From positions 2,416,001 to 2,480,000 of the forward strand of contig CM032803.1 in assembly GCA_019155185.1 (NCBI GenBank): a stretch of 64,000 bases of DNA. The letters are read 5' to 3'. The notes below the pieces were generated by a model, which saw only the letters and a list, made by a program, of their open reading frames with translations, had not been told where the DNA came from and searched no databases. Positions 56,172-64,000 of this stretch are shown one piece after another. The position numbers were made by a program, and so were the translations under genes. Within the stretch, counting starts at the first letter, position 1. Every line of letters begins with the position of its first letter. The stretch is from Beaufortia kweichowensis. Taxonomy: Eukaryota; Chordata; Actinopteri; Cypriniformes; Gastromyzontidae.

Positions 56172-57716
56172 GAGGCAAGCAGCCCACCAACTCAAAATTC
56201 TATCTTTCCTAAACAGAATAATAAACAGTAAAATCAATACAAATCTTCAAATTAAAAATGTTCAAATTTAAAACAACTTTACTGATATAGTAAAAAATAG
56301 ATTATATAGACTATATAGTACATATAAAATATTTTTACACCTTGCCTACTGTCCACCGAAGGAATTGTCAGGAAGAGTAAGTAACAATGTAAATCTCACT
56401 ATTAAAGTAAAATAACACTATTAACTAAATGAAAATGTACATCAGAGCATAAACCACGACAGGAATGTCGTTTTGAAATGTTTTGAAAAGAACCAGACAC
56501 AAGTGAGACAAATCAACCAACAGATTTGAAGGAATAAAAATCAGACAGGTGGCACAAGACGGCAATTTAAAGCAAACCAGCTCATTGTGCGGTTAGATGT
56601 GTTTGGCAGTATATCAAACATTGTAGAATACATTCAGAAGTGATTATATCGTCTGTTATAATTTGTAACTGTTGTACGGGTTGGCTTTCATTTTTTGTCA
56701 ACGCATTGTGTCAAAACGTCACACATTGTGAGAACGTGAACTGCGAGTTCTCTGCGACGATCAGATCGAGCTGTATGAAAAGATGCCAAACTGTGCTTAA
56801 AACAATGAGTTATTCAAAGCAAAACTAGACTATTTTCTCGAGTACAATCTCACACATATGGCCAAATATGCTAATTTGTGTGCTGTGCATCTGTCTCAGT
56901 TAGTATCAGCTGATACCATTTCAATTGTTCAGTCTTTTAACACAGTAAAAAACAAATCTGTGATACAATACATGCCAATATATGTATGTTAGTTTTCCTC
57001 GCTATCTAGTAGGTATTCTTAGCAACATCATACGTCTCCTCAGGAGCTTCAGAGGAAAAATCAACAAAGCATTTCTCATCAAGTCCCCCAAAACAAAATT
57101 ATCTGGCCTACGCCTCACACATCAATTTTATAGCTCTATAATGTTGCGTTATGTCATGATTTGTCTCAATTATTTCTGATACTTCATACCTAAATGAAAC
57201 ACAACCAGCTTCTGAATTGCAACCAGGGGACATTTTTCGGCAATTTTCTCACAAACTATATAGCTAGTTCAGGACACACGGTCCATCACACTGGCTGAGA
57301 GACAGGCAGTGGGCACCATAAATGGGTAAATGAAGGTTGGACATTCTCCTATCTATGTCTAGCATGCCATCCGTCTGCTCTCCAAACACTGGGATTGGAT
57401 CGGGCTTCAGAATCCCACCCAAAAGAGGACCCTGACATTTCAGAATGCCCATAATCCTGAAAGGCAATAATAGCAAAAGAGATCAGTTTAGGAATGGAAA
57501 ACGCATCATGGCCAGACCGCCTCACCCACAGACACGCTCACAGCAATATAAACTTAACAAAACTTACTTAGACCTCTATTCAGTCAAAATTATGTCCTCT
57601 CACCACATATCTTTTCTGTCATGGCGGCTGGCACTGTCTGAATTATCATTTGGTTTCATCAGCACACTGCAATTCATCAAGAGAGATTTATAAAGACTAT
57701 CCTATAGACCCACAAT
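56172..57716. other. AT-rich noncoding spacer
   Basis: No gene, transposon or motif cluster was recognised. Confidence 0.5.
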
Positions 57717-57728
57717 GCCCCCTTCTGG
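57717..57728 (-). promoter_or_regulatory. CTCF-like core motif (weaker)
   Basis: The plus strand reads gcccccttctgg, so the minus strand is CCAGAAGGGGGC, which matches the CTCF core except A at the pyrimidine position. Same orientation as the site at 7022-7033. Confidence 0.25.
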
Positions 57729-58424
57729 TATATATATATAAAAGTTTTGTGTTTGTCGCTGATGAACAAGGGAGAGGTCCATTGAGGAAACACAACAATT
57801 TTGTAGGCAGACGGTATCATTCAGAGACTCGTTTGTTATGTGGAACAACAACATAAAATATGGACCCTGATGATATCATACATTGTCTGGCCATAAGGAA
57901 TCACAATCTAAACATCCCAATATTCTGTGATTTAGCACCAGGACTCTCTTTAAAAAATGTTAAATCACCAGCCTTCTGATGTAAAATCAAAACACACCAT
58001 ATCTTTCTTTAGTCTGCCAGACAATTACCGTCTATTCCACAAAACGAATTGCTCTATTCTCTATGTTTTAGGCTCCCTGAGAGCAATTTAGTAGTAACTG
58101 TGACACAGCTGAACACAGATGCGAAATGTGACTCTCTAAGGTGATGCACGGCACTGTTCAAATCTTCAATAGATTTCGCCACACAGGCAGTAAGTGCCTT
58201 TTCCTCTAATTCCTATAATAAGAGACATGTGACATCATTCATCTGTGCTCGCTTACTCCACATAGTGCCTTTTAAAATCCCACTACTAAGCACCACCGTC
58301 TTGATCGAGATGTGTTCAGTGTCTTGGTATGTTCTCCATCTCACATCATCCTGTTCTGTTTCTTTTGTATTTTTTGTCCATGCCAGGTAAGAAAAATGTC
58401 ACAGCTACGCAAGAATATTTGCCA
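57729..58424. other. Noncoding spacer
   Basis: Starts with a short (TA)n run (57729-57740). No gene or transposon was recognised. Confidence 0.5.
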
Positions 58425-58441
58425 GTGTCTGTGTCTGTGTC

Positions 58442-58519
<78 letters not shown>
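58425..58519. repeat. Compound (TGTGTC)n-(TG)n-(GA)n microsatellite
   Basis: A few TGTGTC units change into TG and then into a long, nearly pure GA array (about 58451-58518). The open frames over it on both strands are artefacts of the dinucleotide repeat. Confidence 0.97.
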
Positions 58520-58523
<4 letters not shown>

Positions 58524-58984
58524 GCAAAGTGTGTATGTGTGACTGAGCAGAAGCTTTGATGTTTCACACCTTGTGAAGTGGGCCTTCTTCAGGTGTCTAA
58601 AGTGGAGAAGACCTGGAACTGTAAGGAAACGTGTTCAAAGACTCTCTATCTCTGTTTCTCTCGCTTTCTTGCTTCATATCACTATCTCTCTCCTCGGGAA
58701 AGGGAAATATCCTTTTTGACTATTCACTAAAGCCTGTGGCACATGCACTGAACTGGTTTTATTTTGTTCAATAATACAGTAACTAAAGTTGCTGTGTGTC
58801 CTTTTTATATTAAAAAAGTTTCATAATGTCAGTTTAATATCTCTCATAATATCAGTAAACTACATGACGTTTCCAGCGTTGCTGCTCAAATATTTGCGTC
58901 AGTTTACGTGAGCAAGTGAACTTTGCGTGAAAATGGGCACTAAGACATTTTGGTAGTAAATGTCAAAATTATGTCAAAATATAT
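58520..58984. other. Noncoding spacer
   Basis: No gene was seen. A pyrimidine-rich patch lies at 58640-58700. Confidence 0.5.
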
Positions 58985-59155
58985 TGCACATATCATAAAT
59001 GCGCATTCAACTGTCTTTTTATATACTGTTATACTGTTATGCCTACTATTTTTGCATTATTTTCTATACTGTGCGTTGTATTGTCTATATTGCACATTTT
59101 GTACTGTCCATACTGTACATTGTATTGTCTATATTGTATATTGTATAGCATAACT
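58985..59155. repeat. Degenerate tandem repeat (TGTATTGTCTATATTG type)
   Basis: Variants of tatactgttatactgt, gttgtattgtctatattg and tactgtacattgtattgtc recur with no fixed period over about 170 bp, a decayed minisatellite or repeat fragment. Confidence 0.6.
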
Positions 59156-62100
59156 CGAGGGGAATTGTGGGATTGATTTCCATAAAAACGCCCCTCAAAT
59201 ACACAACCCAGTGTAGTGTTGCTATTACAGATGGTTACAGTAAGGTGTTATGTTGGAGATGCATATTTCTACATTGGCAATCGTTTAAAAAGTAGCTGTG
59301 TATTGTAATAAATAAGAAGAGAAAAATAATCTTCTTGTCATTATATTTGATTCCTGTTATTATTAGTTTCTGTCTTCATTTTGCTTTTATTTGCCTTTTG
59401 CTATGTTTGTTATTTATTATGAGTTTATGTAAAAAGACCTTGAGCTTGAAGAGAGACTTTATAAAAAGCTACTTCTAAATAACATAAACAACTGTAAATG
59501 TGTATTATATTGCAGGCTTAATGTTCTGCCTTTGCAATGAACAGGAATTCTAATAGATAACTCTATAATTTAATTTTTTATTATTATTTACCAAACAAAA
59601 TTAAGATGAAAATAAAGACATTTTGGGAAACCAGTTTTATGATTTCATTTGGTGCCTTTTTTCATGAAAATAATACATTTGTTCATAAAGACAAAGACAA
59701 AGACAACAATCAGGGGACAATTAGTCTTTAACTGCTGTGATAGTTTATGGCAGTGATGTCATATTGCTTCCTGATGATTCTGGGAATATTGCGATTGTGG
59801 TCTCATTCATAACTAATAGCTGATGTCTCAGACTGTACTAAAACCTTGTCTGTAACCACAAAGTCAAACACAAATTGCAACTAAATCATTTTTTAGTCTC
59901 CAGTGGTCTTTTCTGTGTGTCAGTTTTTGTGGTAGGCACTTTCTTAATGAAAATATTCTCTCTGTCCTCTCATCATACAGGCACACAAACTGCAGTCAGT
60001 CAGTTGAAAGTTCAGCGGTTCTTCAGGGATATTATGAACCAGACAGCTTTTCGTTTAAACTTCAAGATTTCCTGCGCAGTCTTTGGACACGGACAGCGCC
60101 CCGTCAAATAACGTGTTCCCAATCCTTTACGTCTCACACAGAACATACATATATAAAGTGTCAAGAATGTCATTATGAGACAGGCATAGATTTGCGTTGT
60201 AGAGACCTGTCTGATAGAAATGAGAGCAGAGATGATGGCTCATAAACAGACTGGCAGTTTTTATGCTCTTTAATAATTCATTTCATTTCATGTGTTGCCT
60301 GTATATTAACCATAACAAGCCCAAACCTGTCACAGTCTGAATATTTCAAACATATCACAATAGGCTGTTGAGATACAGCAAAGCCGCCTAAATGACTCAT
60401 CCGTGTGAGTGTGTGGGGAAGAGAACAAAGAGAGAGAGAGAGATCAGATGCAGGTCTCTGTATGTGACCTACAACACAGCAGGTCTCTGATTCTATGCCT
60501 GTCTGACTTACATATTTGCCACCTGTACACACATACTCACCGCCATAGATATATTCTATAGTCAATGAAGCTACATGTGCAGACACAACAGTGCTGACAA
60601 TGATGCATCGAGTAAAAATTCAGTGATGTATGTATGTGTATATAAGAGATCTGAGAGCGGAGATATCAGCCAATTTAATCTGCCAAGATGCATGGAAAAT
60701 CTGCCAGGCTTGATTAAGCGCTATATAAATTGCACAACAAGCAAAGCAGTCATGTTTGAGATCAATTAACCCTCGGAACACATGAAGAACTAATATAAAC
60801 ACAGAGAAGAACTAATACAGGCTGCTGGAATGAAGAAGAAAATGAGACTCGGATACAAATTCTCAAACAACCAATATAGGATGCCGGGGCAAGTTGTCAC
60901 ACCTACTACTCCAGTGAATGTTTCTCAGGGCAAGTTCACTTTTGTACAGGCACATGCATTAAAGTCTTGGCTACCAAAACTATTGTACATTTTCACTATT
61001 ATTAGCCAGGAAGGAGTAATTAGCTGAACACATCGACCTGGGTCATATTGTAACACTATATGGAAAAGATCTCACAGTTTAATTGATCCAAAAGCAATGG
61101 CAAAAATATGATATTGATATTCTAGTTTGGACTTGTGAATTTAATTCACAAAAATTTACAAAAAAAGTTTTTCGTTAAAAGAATTAACAAAACAACTGAG
61201 AAAATACAAATCTGTGTAAATAGACATTTGACTAAAAACATTCCCTAGCCCCAGTGCCTTACTCACAATCCCCTACAAACAAGTTCTGTTGCGTCACTGC
61301 TGTTGAACACCAGACATCTCAAGGATAGCGAGTGAGCGAGAGAAAGAGAGAGAGAACAACAGATAAAAGAGTGAAAACCAAATACAAGCATCATATTCTG
61401 AGGAAGAAGCGGAGGAGATGAGAAATGGGAGGATAGATTACATAGACAGAGAGATGGAGAACTTTTATCTCTACCTTAAGGGGACTGACATGGCAGGGGC
61501 CCCAATGAGACAGCTCCTTCACTGTAGTCCATTTGTCTCCCTGTTCTAGTCTGTCTCTTAGGAACAAAATCAATATATCTAACCTTTTCAGCAGCCGGAG
61601 GCTTAAGCGCACACATACACACACTGACACACACTCTTCACCTCACCTTGCCACTGCTGAGTAAGATTTAGTAAATCACATATCACCTGCTGTTGTTCAT
61701 CCAGAGACATGGGGCTAGATGGCACATATATGGCCAAACACACATACAGAGACATGAGATGCTGTATGAATATGGAAAAAGATGTATTGAAAACACAGAG
61801 GCACAGTGCCATCTGTAGACCAGTAAAGGAAAGACATCTTGTGCATTTATAGTGCTAACATTTTAAGATGATTTTTTAAGAAAGTATTTTTTTTTAAGGA
61901 AGTCAATTTGAAATATAAAAGCTCATTGTGTGTGTGCACTTGAAAGGAAATGTTACCAGTTAGATATAAAAATGAGATATCTGCTACATGGTGTAGACCG
62001 TAATCATTGTTCTATAATACATCTATGTGATTGCAAAGACAACCCTGATGGCTCACAAAATCAGCAACATCATTCATTATGATTCTTGGAGGAGACCTCT

Positions 62101-63429
62101 CAGACCGACTGCCTGTATCTGCCAGGGTACAAGTACACTTCCAGGCCAAAGAGCTGAGCCTTGGGAGCCAATCATGAGTCTAGACTCTTAAAAGAGGCCA
62201 AAAATGAGACCAAATTGGCCATATTGCACATATGCTCCCAACCATTGAGCCAACAGAATTAAACATCTGGATATGTTGTAGAAGTGTCAAGTAAAGTGAT
62301 TTTGTGTGCGTTAGAATGTATATGAGTGTACGGCTAAATGTGCAGTATCTGGCTAAAAATGAAAAATCGGTATGTTTTATATGTAAATTATTTATTTCTG
62401 CTATTTCTGCTACACTGTTTTACTCATTTTATACATCTTGCAGGATAAAGTTAATCTCCCTCCACATTTACAAATATTTAAAACGATTATCTGTGGCTTT
62501 GTGTGAACAGCTTTTATTAAAATTTGAATGACAAGCGTTTGACTTCATAGCATGTATGTGTCATGTTTTACCTTTATTATGGGGGCAATGACAGTTAAAC
62601 CTGGTTGCCACAAAAAAGAGTATTCATTTTTCTTCCTTAAAGTCATTATTTGTGCTTTTTATTTTAGTTCTTCAGGCATGATAGACACATCCGTAATCAC
62701 TAACTATAAGTACACTAAGAAAACACTGTCATCCATGACAGTTTTCCCTTGTTTTATCTTGAATATTGTGTGCCGCTTTGCCTCTGCTGTCACTGAGGTA
62801 AGTTTTTCAATATTAGTTCAGTGATACCTCCCTGTAGCTATCCATTTTCATTCAATTCGGTGGAAAAAAAACCTCTAGAGACATTAGCTATGGCTGAGTG
62901 AAATAATTCATCACAGCGAGCTCTTCAGATGCTCCGCCGTTTCGGAAAGCAACATTAATACATTGTTCTCTAAACATGATACTCTCATTTCTCAAACAGT
63001 TCTGGGATAAACCTCCACACCTTGAAACCTATTAAAGAAATGTTTCTGCACACCCAGGATAACCCAGGAATGGGGAAAGTGAGAGAGCATCCGAAGGCTT
63101 TCAAGCAGGGGCTTCTTCATTTGACTTTTAAGTGACGTATATAAGGTCCCGCAGGTTATGAGAGAATTAAAAACATTTCTAAATGCAACTTCATCAGTAT
63201 TCTGTATCAAAACACACAGATACACACAAATCCAGTCTAACAGAAACCATCACTCTCAACACACAAACATTAGCATGCACAAATAATTCCGCCCTGTGGT
63301 GTACCGCTCCAGCGAGGGAAAATTGATGATCAAAATCATGGTTCCGTCACAATAGCATCTGGCCCTGAATGCGGTTTTAAATCAGTGTTTTTGAACCAAA
63401 CCTCCTCACCTATGCCTCAAGGTGTCATT
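59156..63429. other. Long noncoding spacer
   Basis: About 4.3 kb without a gene. A small GA tract lies at 60429-60443 and another near 61340-61353. A REST/RE1 right half-site, acacggacagcgcc, lies at 60087-60100 without its left half nearby. The 102-codon minus-strand frame at 60278-60586 and others have no domain features. Confidence 0.5.
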
Positions 63430-63957
63430 TAAAGAGGCAGAGTGTTAGTATATCCTGCACGTTTGGCTCGCGGCTCTCCACTAAAGAGCCGTCGGAGCGT
63501 AACATTCTGAATAAAGAAAGTCATTTAGTTGCATTTTGCTGCCGGACGGAAGAATAAGTGATTGCCCTGGGCTCCTCTCTGCTCGCTCTCAAAAACAAAG
63601 TCATAATTGAGGTCTTTGTAGGGGAGAACATTAGACTGTGAAACATTTATGCGCGTGTTCGCCTGCCGAATAATAATGCCGGCAGTGTTGTCTCTTTAAT
63701 ATTAAAAAACACAAACATTTGCACGAGTCTAACTTCCTTTATTACCAAATGCCATAATGAGATGTTTGCGCTCTGTGAGAGACTTCTAAAGTAGTATTTC
63801 ATCTATTGCTAACAACGTCAGCCGTACAGGGGTACTGGAAGTTAAGATGCTGACTGTAAGCGTCGCTATTGGTGGTGTAAATTAATGGGCCAGAAACATC
63901 TACACACAAATGGGGTGTACGTGACATGCTGGAAACACGTCATTGTCATGGAAGGAA
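63430..63957. other. Candidate conserved noncoding block
   Basis: GC and CpG rise and homopolymers disappear from about 63430 to the (CA)n tract. It includes a short inverted pair (ggctctcca/gagccgtcg region near 63471-63497). No open frame of note and no recognised repeat. Confidence 0.3.
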
Positions 63958-63980
63958 AACACACACACACACACACACAC
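63958..63980. repeat. (CA)n microsatellite
   Basis: About eleven CA units close to the window's right edge. Confidence 0.95.
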
Positions 63981-64000
63981 AATAATTTCTGCTGGTAAAT

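Noticed and set aside
58329..58567. Open frames with long RE or SL runs on both strands
   Set aside because: They are pure translation artefacts of the (GA)n microsatellite.
60087..60100. REST/RE1 right half-site
   Set aside because: The left half (ttcagcacc type) is not present at a permitted distance; a half-site alone is weak evidence.

Overview
The window looks like a piece of a teleost fish nuclear genome, most likely ostariophysan and probably cypriniform. Evidence: an AT-rich background (roughly 60-65% by eye), vertebrate-style (CA)n, (GA)n and (CT)n microsatellites, and eroded Tc1/mariner, hAT, Ty3/gypsy, LINE and tRNA-derived SINE copies that resemble families I know from cyprinid genomes. 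The host attribution rests on memory of those repeats, not on a search. Nothing prokaryotic, viral or organellar was seen.

I find no protein-coding gene I would defend. No open frame exceeds about 145 codons, none carries a recognisable host domain, and no chain of exon-like segments with splice signals could be assembled. I also see no rRNA, convincing tRNA or CRISPR array. The window reads as a gene desert or very large intron.

Layout. 1-9 kb: candidate regulatory blocks (about 1.31-2.06, 3.16-3.88, 7.50-8.53 kb) separated by AT-rich spacer, a MITE copy, several short repeat fragments and a SINE; the 7.5-8.5 kb block holds a striking 98-bp hairpin, a palindromic RFX X-box, a double E-box and an AP-1/homeodomain cluster. 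8.75-9.23 kb: a Tc1 deletion derivative with TA target duplication. 9.2-17.8 kb: spacer, two copies of one dispersed repeat, and candidate conserved blocks. 17.83-18.40 kb: a complete non-autonomous hAT element with an 8-bp target duplication and a relic of the transposase start. 18.4-44.7 kb: spacer with long exon-free, relatively GC/CpG-richer blocks (23.2-24.0, 25.9-26.3, 28.1-29.6, 32.7-33.4 kb), AT-rich stretches and microsatellites. 44.73-44.93 kb: an intact MITE related to the copy at 2.27 kb. 45.8-47.5 kb: a decayed minus-strand Ty3/gypsy element split by an opposite-strand LINE 3' end. 47.5-64 kb: spacer, a POU/homeodomain/CRE cluster at 52.3-52.5 kb, a candidate block at 55.2-55.8 kb, a second X-box, and microsatellites.

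Inference: the likely function of this DNA is long-range transcriptional regulation of a neighbouring, possibly developmental, gene outside the window. The motif clusters are read by eye and need comparative alignment. The most unusual single object is the near-perfect inverted repeat at 7820-7917, which folds better as minus-strand RNA (G-U wobbles replace C-A mismatches) and could be a small-RNA precursor, a cruciform or an inverted duplication.
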